A DNA stretch of 35,092 bases from Phycisphaerales bacterium (lineage in GTDB: Bacteria; Planctomycetota; Phycisphaerae; UBA1845): the NCBI GenBank assembly GCA_003597935.1, contig QZJT01000054.1, positions 1-35,092 of the forward strand, written 5' to 3'. Position numbers and translations under genes: made by a program. This document shows, in pieces, positions 15,293-23,675 of the stretch. Position 1 is the stretch's first letter. Every line of letters begins with the position of its first letter. The notes below the pieces were generated by a model, which worked only from the letters and a program-made list of their open reading frames with translations, was not told the origin of the DNA and searched no databases.

Positions 15293-16717
15293 TCAGTTGC
15301 AGCTCACGTTCTTGCTGAACCCGCAATCCGGCGGGTCGACGATCTCGACCAGATAGCGGCCGGGGTCGAAGGGGAATGAAATGTACTTGCCCTTCTTGCC
15401 GCTGATGACGACCTGTTCCGGCTTGCCGTCCACTTCCAGGAACATGGTGGCGCCGTTGAACTCGTTCGTCCACAGGATCACCTTGCCCTTGATGGTGTCG
15501 CCTTTGCACTTGCCGGTGAGCTTCTTGATCCAGTTGCACGGCACCGGACTCTCGCCGCCGCAGCGGCCCAGGCAGGTCCGGGTGTTGCGGTGGTTCAGGA
15601 TCGAGTTCGTCGAGTTCGGACCGAACGAATCCAGGATGCCGGTGCAGCCGCCGATGCCGGAACACATGATGCGGCAGTTGCCGAAGCTGTCGCAGTGCTG
15701 AGCGCCCCAGAGGTGACCCAGCTCGTGCGCCACCAGGCCGGTGCGGAAGAGGAGGTTGCCGGTGAACCGCGCCTGCGACAAGGCGTAGGAGCTGCCGATG
15801 TTGCAGATCAGGTTGAAGCCGCGGGCGATGCCGATGACGTTGCCGTTCAGATCCCGGCCGGTGAACATGTGGGCCGTGTCGCGCGTGATGCCGCCGTGAC
15901 TGGCGTTCCACTCCGCCTGAAATGAGTTGAGCAGCGTCTGCGGGTCGTTCGAGTTGTATCGCGGCGGGTCGCCGGACGAACGCACGATGATCTCGGTGAT
16001 CTTGTAGCAGATCTCGCCGGTCGCCTCGTAGATGACCGACACGCGGTTGATGATGTTCTCAACGTCCGCGACGGTGTTGGGTATGGACCGGCCGTTCAGA
16101 GCGTAATAGAGATTGTCCGCATCGGCCGCGATCTCGGTGCCGAACTCGGCCGACAGGACCCCCGGATTCTCGATCGGGAAGCCGCCGACGAACTCCGCCA
16201 GGTCCTCGTTGCCGCACACCCCGTCGATGGCGATCAGATCGCTCGAATGGAACACCAGGTGCGCGTCCGCGGGCGCGTGCTCGAACGTGTCGACCAGGGG
16301 CTGCACCGCCCAGACGTCGCCATGGCCGCGGTCCACGACCGCGTAGAGCCGGCCGTCCAGGATCGATGCCGCCACCGCCGCATCCTCCATCCCCTCAACG
16401 TAGCCGCGATAGGTCCGCGGCGCCGGCGGCGCCTCGGTGACGAACACGCCCGGCGACGTCTCGACGTGGACGGTGAAGTCCGTCGAGCGCAGCGAGTGCG
16501 GCGCCAGGTGTAGGCGGCGGGTGACGCCGTCCAGGGCCACGTCCACGTCGACGGGGGCGGGCTCGGCGTCCGGGACGTTCAACCGTTGGATCGACCAGTC
16601 CGAGACGGAGAACGCGTCGCGAATCTGGTCCGACGGGATCACCGCATCGAGATCGGCCGGCTGCGCGGCCGCGGCAGGGACAAGCGCGGCCATCACCCAT
16701 ACTGCTGACAACTTCAT
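15293..16717 (-). CDS. Secreted metzincin (M12-type) zinc protease with shared C-terminal module
   Basis: Secreted protease of 474 residues. A signal peptide (MKLSAVWVMAALVPAAAA) opens it, followed by a pro-region of about 160 residues. The catalytic domain contains HELGHLWGAQHCD with H331, E332, H335 and H341, and the Met-turn CRIMCSG with M351, which together define a metzincin of the reprolysin/adamalysin kind. Several Cys pairs (IGGCTG, TCLGRCGG) suggest disulfides. From C394 to the end is the same 81-residue module as in the protein at 7-1041 (LTGKCK, VDGKP, PGRYLVEI, final CN), where the penultimate residue is Cys. The ATG at 16717 is fixed by AAGGAG 8 bases upstream. A hairpin terminator lies downstream. 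Substrates are unknown. Confidence 0.93.
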   Translation of the reverse strand: MKLSAVWVMAALVPAAAAQPADLDAVIPSDQIRDAFSVSDWSIQRLNVPDAEPAPVDVDVALDGVTRRLHLAPHSLRSTDFTVHVETSPGVFVTEAPPAPRTYRGYVEGMEDAAVAASILDGRLYAVVDRGHGDVWAVQPLVDTFEHAPADAHLVFHSSDLIAIDGVCGNEDLAEFVGGFPIENPGVLSAEFGTEIAADADNLYYALNGRSIPNTVADVENIINRVSVIYEATGEICYKITEIIVRSSGDPPRYNSNDPQTLLNSFQAEWNASHGGITRDTAHMFTGRDLNGNVIGIARGFNLICNIGSSYALSQARFTGNLLFRTGLVAHELGHLWGAQHCDSFGNCRIMCSGIGGCTGILDSFGPNSTNSILNHRNTRTCLGRCGGESPVPCNWIKKLTGKCKGDTIKGKVILWTNEFNGATMFLEVDGKPEQVVISGKKGKYISFPFDPGRYLVEIVDPPDCGFSKNVSCN

Positions 16718-17038
16718 CACTGACTCTCCTTGGGCGCATCGACGAACGCGCCCCGACACACGCGGCGGCGCAAGGACGTTCCCTCGCCCTTTCGCCCGAC
16801 GGCTGCACGGTTGGAAGCGCTCGATTCCGGCGGGTGCCGGGCCTGGCCCGGCCTCTCAGGGGCCGGGCATCAGCCCTCGCGCCCGTCCCTGCGCACCCCC
16901 ACGCGGAACGAGACGCGATCGCAAGCTGGCGCGGAATCTGCGGGACGACCTTTTCTATCCCCGCGTGATTATGGACGATCCGCGCCCGGTTTTCAACCAC
17001 GTTATCGCACTTTCCCGCACCAGGTTTGGTGCGAACGC
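16718..17038. other. Intergenic region, nothing recognised
   Basis: About 320 bases upstream of the metzincin gene. Frames on both strands look like shadow translation. No repeat family copy and no clear promoter hexamers were seen, apart from the terminator of the next gene at its right edge. Confidence 0.5.
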
Positions 17039-17070
17039 AAAAAAACCGATCCGGCACGCCGCCGGATCGG
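17039..17070 (-). terminator. Strong rho-independent terminator
   Basis: On the minus strand CCGATCCGGC pairs with GCCGGATCGG around a 5-base loop, a perfect 10-bp stem, followed at once by seven T residues (A residues 17039-17045 on the plus strand). It lies about 40 bases past the stop of the Asp-rich exported protein gene. It is the clearest terminator in the window. Confidence 0.9.
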
Positions 17071-17108
17071 GTTTCAGTGGTGGTCAGGAGGTGCGTTTGG
17101 GCTTCGTT

Positions 17109-18149
17109 TCAGCGGCCGGACTGGAGCACGCGGTCGACCATGCGCATCAGGTCCTCGAATTCGCGAACTCCGCCGCCGGGCTGCGAGTGCGACTCGTCGA
17201 TGCCGCCGAAGTACTGCAAAAGTGGCAGTCCGGCGGCGAGGTCTTCCGGATAGCCGTTGAAGATCTCGCTCGACAGCCGCAGGGCGTTTCGATCCAGCCC
17301 GGACCTCAAGATCTCCTCCAGGTCGAACACGGGGGCGTTGTTGAAGTTCGGTACCGGCGTGATGAGGTCTCCCACGTCGTAGATCACGGTGCTGACCATC
17401 TCGCCGGCCGAGTTGGCGAACTCCGGCCCGCGGTAGATGACGCCGTCGCGGGCGTCCGCACGGCGGGCGGAGATGGCTTCCCAGTCGTCGGGGTAGATCA
17501 TCACCTTCCGGAAGATGTCGGGATCCTCACCGAGCCGGCGCAGCGCCTGCTCCTGGTACAATCGGACTTCCATGTCGCGCTCGGCGGGGCGCGTCAGCCG
17601 GACGGTCTCGCGGACCTTGTAGTACGCCTCCTCCCATTTGTCGTCATCATCGTCGTCGCCATTGTCGTCGTCGTCGCCGTCATCGTCGTCGTCCCCATCG
17701 TCGTCATGCCTGACCGCGATACGGGTCGACTCCCACTCGTCCTGGCCGTCACCGAACTCCGCCGCCAGCAAGGGGGCCTGCTGCGATGCCGTGCGGTCCA
17801 GTCCCGCCTGGGCCTGCCTCACTACGGCGTCCAGTTCTGCCTCCAGCGCCGTTCGCCGGGCATCGTCCTGCACGGCGGCGGCCGCGGAGCGAGCGGTGTG
17901 GGCGACGGCGATGGCTTCCTCGAACTTTCCCGCCGCCAGTCGGACGTTGGCCTTGAGCAGCCCCAGCCGCACCGCGCCGATCGTCAACTCGGCTTCGGCG
18001 GCGCGTTCCTGCGCCGCCAGCGCCTCCGCAGACGGCGCCGTGGACGTGACATCCTGTCGCGCCTGTGTCAGCAACGCGTCCGCTTCGTCGGCGAATGCCG
18101 CCGTCAGCATCGACAACGCAACGATTCCTGAAACCATCCAGTGGCGCAT
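17109..18149 (-). CDS. Exported protein with Asp-rich tract
   Basis: Protein of 346 residues, not recognised. The ATG at 18149 is supported by GGGAG about 7 bases upstream and by the signal peptide it gives (MRHWMVSGIVALSMLTAAFA, cut before DEAD). Residues about 25-130 are Ala-rich helices of coiled-coil or TPR-like character (AALEAELDAVVRQAQAGL). At about residues 148-172 comes an almost pure Asp/Gly run (DDDGDDDDDGDDDDNGDDDD), encoded by a GAC/GAT microsatellite near 17638-17705. Such a run could bind calcium, or may simply be an unstable repeat. The C-terminal 170 residues are a mixed globular domain with no motif I know (DWEAISARRADARDGVIYRG). The gene ends in a strong terminator, so it is probably a single-gene transcript. 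Confidence 0.8.
   Translation of the reverse strand: MRHWMVSGIVALSMLTAAFADEADALLTQARQDVTSTAPSAEALAAQERAAEAELTIGAVRLGLLKANVRLAAGKFEEAIAVAHTARSAAAAVQDDARRTALEAELDAVVRQAQAGLDRTASQQAPLLAAEFGDGQDEWESTRIAVRHDDDGDDDDDGDDDDNGDDDDDDKWEEAYYKVRETVRLTRPAERDMEVRLYQEQALRRLGEDPDIFRKVMIYPDDWEAISARRADARDGVIYRGPEFANSAGEMVSTVIYDVGDLITPVPNFNNAPVFDLEEILRSGLDRNALRLSSEIFNGYPEDLAAGLPLLQYFGGIDESHSQPGGGVREFEDLMRMVDRVLQSGR
17638..17706. repeat. GTC/ATC trinucleotide microsatellite inside a gene
   Basis: About 70 bases consisting almost only of GTC, ATC and GCC triplets on the plus strand, which read GAC/GAT on the coding strand and give the Asp tract. Being a triplet repeat, slippage here would change tract length without shifting the frame. 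Confidence 0.9.
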
Positions 18150-18509
18150 CGCGATTCTCCCGGTTCTCCTCCCGCCCGATTCAGCTCCACCGACCCCGCG
18201 GCGGAGCACTAGAATCTATCGGATGATTGCGCGGTGGGGGTCGCATCCCCACTCGTATTATTGGGCGGTATCGACCCCATCGTCAACCTGCCGCCGTTGC
18301 GACGCCCCCCGCCCGGGAACCGGCGTGGTGCGAACGCCGGAAGGAGGGAGCGGCACGCTTGGAGGGGGCGTTCGGGGGCGGGTTGGGCGGCCGGCGATGA
18401 TTGTCGAAACTTGTGCCGAAGCGCGGATTCCGCGATCCTCCCGGTCGGGCCGCCGTCCTGCCGAGCACCGCCGGCGGCGGCCAGGGGTCGAACAGGCACC
18501 GGAGCGGTC
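18150..18509. other. Divergent intergenic region
   Basis: About 360 bases between the Asp-rich protein gene (-) and the CPBP protease gene (+). It contains a small hairpin GTGGGG...CCCCAC near 18233-18252 followed by TATTAT at 18256-18261, which could be a -10 element reading right, but the start is 250 bases further on. The rest is GC-rich with no recognisable gene. Confidence 0.45.
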
Positions 18510-19394
18510 ATGAGCGAACCGAATGGATCCCCCTGGATCGTCGAAGCCGACGCGGCTTCGCCGGCCGAGTGCGTTGCGCGGCCGGTCTCGTGGGAGTCGC
18601 TGCACGCGCTGCCGCCCGATCCGATGCTGCTGCAAGCCGTGTCCCGGGCGGACGCACTCGTCGACATCGGCGTGCTGGTGGCGGCCGCCGTTCTGACGCT
18701 CTCGGTCGAAACGGGCATCTACTTTCTCGTCGCCGGAAACGCCGGCTTTCCGAACCTATCAACCGGTGGGGACAACGCTCCCGACCCGGAACTGGTCCGC
18801 GCCGTGATCCTGCCCGCGATGGCGACGCGTACGGTGCTGCTGACGGCGGCGGTTTTCATCATCAACCGGGCACGCGGGCTGTCGCTCGCAGCGCTGGGGG
18901 TCGCGTCGCGACAACTGGCCTCCAACGCCGGCCTCGGCGTACTGGTGATCGCGGCGCTGTCTCTGCTCATGCTGGCCGGCGCGGTGGTGGTGCAGCTCGT
19001 TTTCCCCGGGTTCGCCGAACAGATGCAGGAGAACACCCGCAGGCTGAAGGAGATGGTGCCGCGGATGAGCCCGCCCGCCTTGCTGGCGCTGATGGCGATG
19101 GTAGCGTGGTGGGAGGAGCTGGTCTTCCGCGGGTTCCTGCTGACGCGTGTGCGTCGGGCCACCGGCAGTTGGGCCTGGGCCGTGGTGGTCAGCGGAGGCG
19201 TATTCGTCGGCCTGCACGCGCTGGAACAGACCGGCGCAGCGATGCTGTTCATCAGCCTGCTGGCGCTGACGTTCAGCCTACTGACCATCTGGCGGCGGTC
19301 GCTGATTCCGGCGATCGCCGGCCACCTCGTGTTCGACGTCAGTCAGTTCATCCTGCTCTACTACGTCCACTTCCCTGCGAGCCAAGCGGTGTGA
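18510..19394 (+). CDS. CPBP family intramembrane metalloprotease (CAAX/Abi-type)
   Basis: Membrane protein of 294 residues with about seven hydrophobic helices. It belongs to the CPBP/Rce1-like family of intramembrane proteases: motif 1 is EELVFRGFL with E202, E203 and R207; motif 2 has H236 in VGLHALEQ; the last motif is GHLVFDV with H272. All conserved catalytic positions are present, so it is likely active. Bacterial members range from bacteriocin self-immunity to protein maturation; no target can be named here. The ATG at 18510 has GGAG 5 bases upstream; the frame extends further up but without a better start. The last 117 bases overlap the 3' end of the convergent glycosyltransferase gene, an unusually long overlap. 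Confidence 0.88.
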   Translation: MSEPNGSPWIVEADAASPAECVARPVSWESLHALPPDPMLLQAVSRADALVDIGVLVAAAVLTLSVETGIYFLVAGNAGFPNLSTGGDNAPDPELVRAVILPAMATRTVLLTAAVFIINRARGLSLAALGVASRQLASNAGLGVLVIAALSLLMLAGAVVVQLVFPGFAEQMQENTRRLKEMVPRMSPPALLALMAMVAWWEELVFRGFLLTRVRRATGSWAWAVVVSGGVFVGLHALEQTGAAMLFISLLALTFSLLTIWRRSLIPAIAGHLVFDVSQFILLYYVHFPASQAV

Positions 19395-21245
19395 AGCGAA
19401 CGGGATGTGCGTCAGGTCGTAGACGCGAATCGGTCCGGCATGGGCGCGCTGGGCGTCTTCGAGCCGTTGCGGTCCAGGACCCTCCGCCAGGAACGACCAG
19501 CGGGAGCGCAGCAGGTGCTCGAACTGGGCCGCGGGCGGCGCCGACGTGCGCAACAAGCGGTTCATCCGGTCCCACCATTTGAACAGCCGCCCGTCCGGGT
19601 CATAGTGGAAATACTGGGGATCGCAGATCAGCCATCGCACGCCCTCCTGCCGCAGCCGGTGTAGCCGCTCGGACGGTTCGGGTCCGGCGTGGAACCGGTC
19701 GGCGGCGATCAAGCCATCGCCGGGCCCTTGCCAGTAAAGCGCGTACTTGAGACCCGTGGGCACGGCCACGGCGCCGCCGTGCCGGGCGACGAAGTCGCAC
19801 GCGGCGGGAATGTCTCCGGGAGGCTCCGTGGCCCTCCCGGACCGCAGCGACAGATCGGCGACCAGCAGCAGCACGAGCACGGTGCGCACGGCCGCCGCCT
19901 GCAGGCGCCGCAGGGCCAGCAACTGCACGAACGCCTCCACCCCGGCGGCCGCACACAAGCAGGCCAGCGGCACCAGGGGAGCAAAGGTCCGCGCCACGGT
20001 GTTCGGCTGAAACAGCATCAGCGCCGGGAAGACGGCGAGGATGAAAACCGCCAGCAGAAGCGGCCGAGCCCGGCTTTTACGTAGATCAATGCCCGGCGGC
20101 CGCCGGCATAACAGGCGGGCCGTGCCGTGCATTGCTCGGCGGCAGAGGGCGGCGCCGAGCGCCAGGCACCCGACGGCGCAAACGCCGGCCCACAGAATCC
20201 CCTGCCAGTGGGCGACGCAGGAAGCTAAGACCTGCAGGACGTCGGGATGGATGATCTCTCCCGGCCGGCCGCGCTCAACGGCGATCGACAGCCGCATCCA
20301 GTACCACCAAGCCTCGGCGAAAGTCGCCAGGGGCAGTCGACAGCCCAGCGCCACGGCAGTGTAGCGAGCGGTGCGGAAGCTCAACTCCAGCAGCAGCGGC
20401 ACGGCCACGAAGCCCATCGCCCCCCACCGCCATCGGCGCCAGAATGCTCCCGCCCGTGCGGACCACGTAGGCCGCGCCTGCCCCGTCGGAACCACAGTCA
20501 GAGCATCAAACGTCACGAGCAGCGTGGCCAGCGCCATACTGCGGAAGTGGCAGGCCGCCGCCCAGCCCAGCGCCAGCCCGCACAGGCCGTAGCCCCATCG
20601 CGGCAAGACCCGACGGCGGCACGTGATCGCCCACAACCACGCGGCCAGCAGCAGGAAAAACGTCGCGGACCCGTCCGCCAACGCCGAGCGGCCGTACACG
20701 ACGTGGTACGGGGACACGGCGAGCATCGCGGCCGCCGCCAAACCCACGCCGCGTCCCGCGGCCGCCGAACCCAACCCATACACGACCAGGACGGTCGCGA
20801 TGCCCACCAGCGCGTTGAATACGAAAGCCGCGTTCGGCGTATCGCCGGTCAGGAGCATGAGCAGCGCCACCGGCGCGGTGTAGCCCTGGCAGGGCTTGGG
20901 ATACCGGGTGGACAGGTCGATCGCGTAGCGGTCCTGCAAGGCCGCCAGGTCGTCGGCCTGGCCGCCGACGATCGCGTCCCACGTTTCGGCGTCCGTCAAA
21001 AAGAGCAGACAGCGATACCATAGCCGGGCGTCGGCGGCGTAGGCGGCTTCGTCGTCGAAGCGCACGCTCAGTTCCGTCACGCCCGCCAGCCGCAGCCACG
21101 CCGCCACAAGGAGAATCAACGCCAGCCACGCGTTGCGGCGTCGCAGCAGCGCAGAAGAGGACCACGCGCTCAACGAAGCAGGCGCGGCGGCAGACACATG
21201 GTGAGCGAAGGAGGATGTGAGGGTTGGTGTTTCGATCGGCTTCAC
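19278..21245 (-). CDS. GT39-type membrane glycosyltransferase
   Basis: Integral membrane protein of up to 655 residues with roughly a dozen transmembrane helices. After the first helix comes VRFDDEAAYAADARLWY, carrying the Asp-Glu pair that is the catalytic signature of PMT/ArnT-type GT39 enzymes, which move a sugar from a polyprenyl phosphate onto lipid or protein. The C-terminal third is a soluble periplasmic domain (GVRWLICDPQYFHYDPDGRL). The last 35-40 residues are Arg/Asp/Glu-rich and lie antisense to the CPBP gene, so they are probably a read-on tail beyond the ancestral end. The start is GTG at 21245; the sequence GTGA overlaps the GNAT stop, so the two are translationally coupled. It belongs to the surface glycan cluster at 19-25 kb. 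Confidence 0.85.
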   Translation of the reverse strand: MKPIETPTLTSSFAHHVSAAAPASLSAWSSSALLRRRNAWLALILLVAAWLRLAGVTELSVRFDDEAAYAADARLWYRCLLFLTDAETWDAIVGGQADDLAALQDRYAIDLSTRYPKPCQGYTAPVALLMLLTGDTPNAAFVFNALVGIATVLVVYGLGSAAAGRGVGLAAAAMLAVSPYHVVYGRSALADGSATFFLLLAAWLWAITCRRRVLPRWGYGLCGLALGWAAACHFRSMALATLLVTFDALTVVPTGQARPTWSARAGAFWRRWRWGAMGFVAVPLLLELSFRTARYTAVALGCRLPLATFAEAWWYWMRLSIAVERGRPGEIIHPDVLQVLASCVAHWQGILWAGVCAVGCLALGAALCRRAMHGTARLLCRRPPGIDLRKSRARPLLLAVFILAVFPALMLFQPNTVARTFAPLVPLACLCAAAGVEAFVQLLALRRLQAAAVRTVLVLLLVADLSLRSGRATEPPGDIPAACDFVARHGGAVAVPTGLKYALYWQGPGDGLIAADRFHAGPEPSERLHRLRQEGVRWLICDPQYFHYDPDGRLFKWWDRMNRLLRTSAPPAAQFEHLLRSRWSFLAEGPGPQRLEDAQRAHAGPIRVYDLTHIPFASHRLARREVDVVEQDELTDVEHEVAGDRRNQRPPPDGQ

Positions 21246-22042
21246 CCCATCGCCAACGCGCCCGCACGATCGGGCAGGTGCAACGACCGCCCGTCGCGCT
21301 CGGATCGGTGCAACACGGCCGCCGCCGCCGAGCGGGGCGCCAGGGTGCGGTCATACTCGCTGAAAAACACTCCCCCGAACCGGTGAATGCGCGTCTCGAC
21401 GAAGCCGCACTTGCGATAGGTGGCATGTGCCGCCTCGTTGTCCGCATGGAGCAGCACGCGGTACAACGCGACCCCGGTGCGCTCCAGTTCGCGGGCGCTG
21501 TGTTCGATGAGGGCCCGCGCTACGCCGCGCCGCCGTGCCCGCTCGTGGACGCACAGCAGGAACAATTCGGCGAGGTTGGCAGGCTCGGCCTCTGCGCTGC
21601 GGGATAAGAGCTGTCTGGCGACGCCGATGCCGTCGAGCATCAGCGACGGCCGTGTCGCCATCCCCAACGCCACCGTCCACAGAAAGGAGAACGGCGCGGC
21701 GGAGATCATCTCACCGAGCGCCCCTCTCATGCCGGCGCGCGTGACGATCAGCCCTGCGACCCCCGCGTCATCTTCGGCCACGTAAGTGCAGGCGCGCGGC
21801 GACGCCAGCAGGCCGGGGAAGAACACCCGTTCGAGGAACGGCCGCCCCAGCTTCGGCAGAAACTCCGTCGGCAGAGATCGCAGGTGAATGCGAGCCATGG
21901 TCGGGACATCCGCAAGGGTTGCGAGCCGCAGCCGGACCCTGGCGCGCTCGGCGAGGCGCTCCGCGGACGCCGGCAAGCGCTGCGGAACTGAGAGAACGAC
22001 CGGTCCATGTCGAGCGACGCCGTTCATGTCGTTGGCAGTCAT
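21242..22042 (-). CDS. GNAT family N-acetyltransferase
   Basis: Protein of 266 residues with one GNAT domain. N-terminal strand and helix RLRLATLADVPTMARIHLRS; acetyl-CoA binding motif A LFLLCVHERARRRGVARALIEHS (RRRGVA as the pyrophosphate loop); motif B DNEAAHATYRKCGFVETRIH. By context, between a DegT aminotransferase and a glycosyltransferase, it probably acylates an amino sugar that the aminotransferase makes; this is inference. The start at 22042 has AAGGAA 7 bases upstream. Its stop overlaps the start of the glycosyltransferase by four bases. The upstream DegT gene ends 22 bases before its start, so all three are likely cotranscribed. The C-terminal 30 residues (RSAAAAVLHRSERDGR) are low complexity. 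Confidence 0.88.
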   Translation of the reverse strand: MTANDMNGVARHGPVVLSVPQRLPASAERLAERARVRLRLATLADVPTMARIHLRSLPTEFLPKLGRPFLERVFFPGLLASPRACTYVAEDDAGVAGLIVTRAGMRGALGEMISAAPFSFLWTVALGMATRPSLMLDGIGVARQLLSRSAEAEPANLAELFLLCVHERARRRGVARALIEHSARELERTGVALYRVLLHADNEAAHATYRKCGFVETRIHRFGGVFFSEYDRTLAPRSAAAAVLHRSERDGRSLHLPDRAGALAMG

Positions 22043-22063
22043 GGGCAGTTCCTTAACGTACTG

Positions 22064-23464
22064 CTAAACGTTTCGCGTCGAAATCGGAGTGGGTGCAAGA
22101 TCGCGCTGTGCGATTCGGCGCTGATCGGACGGTGAATCCGCACGGGCTGAAGCCCGCGGTTCGCCGCCTGCCTTTGATCGCGTCTTGTGGCTGAGCACCG
22201 CGGCCGCTGACGGTGCGCCGGCCGGCTCGTAAAACGCCCGGATCGCAGCCGCTACCCGCTCGACTTGACCGCGCGTCATGCCCGGGTTGTTCGGCAGGCG
22301 GATGATGCGCTCCTGCACGTCGCGGGCGAGGGGGCACGGCCGCGCGTATTCGCGATAGATGTCCAGGTCGGCGCAGTTGCAGTACTCGGCCGTCTCGGCG
22401 TCGATGCCGCGGTGGAAGAGGTGTTCGGCCAGTTCCTCCGCCCGATCGGCCAGCACGCCGTAGTACAGCGCGTTGCCGCCGGCTCCTTCCGCGGGTCGAA
22501 GCACCTGCACGCCGGGGCAATCCGCCAGCGCCGCGTCGAGCCACGCCGCCACCTGCCGGCGGCCGTCGGCCAGGGCGGCGACGCGCTCCAGTTGCGCCCG
22601 CCCCAGCGCCGCCTGGAAGCCGCACAGGGGGGCAGCGCCCCAGGGCGTCCAGCCGCGGATGCGCTGCGGCTGCTGCGTCATGATGTCGCGCTGGAGGTTC
22701 GGGCGCAGCCTCCGCGCCAGCCGCAGCGCCGGCCAGGCGCCCAGCGTGAACGGCAGCGTCCTGGTGCCGGCATCCATCACGGCGCCCTTCAGGAATCGGC
22801 GCGTCGCCTCGACCAGCCCGGCCCGCGCGGGCAACTGCCGCAGGTCCTCGCGCAGGCCCGCGGCCAGGGCGTCGTCGTTCGTCGTCACCATCCCTCCCCC
22901 GAAGGTCGTGACCAGCTTCATCACGCTGAAGCTGAAGATCGCCGCCTTGCCGAATCCTCCCACCGGCCGCCCGCGATACGTCGTGCCCGTGGCGTGGGCA
23001 CAGTCTTCGATGAGCGTCAGTTTCCTGCGCGCGGCCAGGTCCCCGATCGCCCCCATGCGGCAGGGATGACCGAACATGTGGGTGGCGAGAATGGCACAGG
23101 TGTCCGGCGTGACGAGACCTTCCAGCGCCGCGGCGTCCACGTTGAGGTCGTCGCGTCGGATGTCGGCGAACACCGGCCGCAGGCCGTGGGCGAGCAACCG
23201 CTCGATGACGACGAAGTAGTTGAACGCCGCAACGATGACCTCCCCGCCGGCGGGCAGATCCAGGCGGCGCAGCAACAGATCCAGGCCGAGGCGGGCCGAG
23301 GGCGCCGCGATCGCGTGGCGACACTGCACCATGGCGGCAAAACGCCGCTCGAAGGCCGCGACGTGGTGGTCTCGCGACCCCGGGCGCAGCGCGGCCGCGA
23401 GCATGCGCCCGTAGTCCTGCACCGTCAGTTCAAGCTGATGTCGCGGTATGGCGGTCCTTGGCAC
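22064..23464 (-). CDS. DegT/DnrJ/EryC1/StrS-type sugar aminotransferase
   Basis: PLP enzyme of 466 residues of the family that aminates keto-sugar nucleotides. It shows the N-terminal DHHVAAFERRFAAM, then THMFGHPCRM, the D154 motif IEDCAHATG that contacts PLP, K183 in FSFSVMKLVTTFGGG as Schiff-base Lys, and the C-terminal LPNNPGMTRGQVERV. Most members are 370-400 residues. Here the real domain ends near EPAG at about residue 420, and the last 40-45 residues (GGEPRASARADSPSDQ and on) are the translation of a palindromic repeat copy at 22138-22165. The repeat has therefore extended the reading frame. The start at 23464 was kept as the only ATG preceding the conserved N-terminus. It is the likely second gene of the glycan cluster. 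Confidence 0.9.
   Translation of the reverse strand: MPRTAIPRHQLELTVQDYGRMLAAALRPGSRDHHVAAFERRFAAMVQCRHAIAAPSARLGLDLLLRRLDLPAGGEVIVAAFNYFVVIERLLAHGLRPVFADIRRDDLNVDAAALEGLVTPDTCAILATHMFGHPCRMGAIGDLAARRKLTLIEDCAHATGTTYRGRPVGGFGKAAIFSFSVMKLVTTFGGGMVTTNDDALAAGLREDLRQLPARAGLVEATRRFLKGAVMDAGTRTLPFTLGAWPALRLARRLRPNLQRDIMTQQPQRIRGWTPWGAAPLCGFQAALGRAQLERVAALADGRRQVAAWLDAALADCPGVQVLRPAEGAGGNALYYGVLADRAEELAEHLFHRGIDAETAEYCNCADLDIYREYARPCPLARDVQERIIRLPNNPGMTRGQVERVAAAIRAFYEPAGAPSAAAVLSHKTRSKAGGEPRASARADSPSDQRRIAQRDLAPTPISTRNV
22138..22165. repeat. Palindromic element inside the 3' end of the DegT gene
   Basis: GCACGGGCTGAAGCCCGCGG is a copy of the GGGCTTCAGCCC family in inverse orientation. It lies within the reading frame of the aminotransferase and supplies its last residues. 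Confidence 0.8.
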
Positions 23465-23490
23465 GGACGGTCACCTCCTTGGCGTCTGAA

Positions 23491-23675
23491 GCCGCTCCCT
23501 GACGGTCGCGGTTCGGATTGCGGACTCCCGCACGTCACGATTCGCGATTCGATCCTTTCGGCTGTGACGGAGCCGCTCCCTCACGGTCGCGGTTCGGATC
23601 GGAGCCCGCTCCCTCACGGTCGCGGCTCGGATCGTTCCGACCTTCGACCTTGGACCTTCGACCTTGGACCTTCAC
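23491..23675. repeat. Repeat cluster: three GRGSD-type copies and tandem CGACCTTGGACCTT units
   Basis: Three direct copies of a roughly 28-base unit, core CCGCTCCCTCACGGTCGC then GGTTCGGAT, are at 23491-23519, 23572-23600 and 23605-23634. Directly after, at 23638-23675, ACCTTCGACCTTGG is repeated twice plus a partial copy. The cluster fills the gap between the DegT gene start and the stop of the radical SAM gene. The tandem part touches the radical SAM stop codon. Confidence 0.9.
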
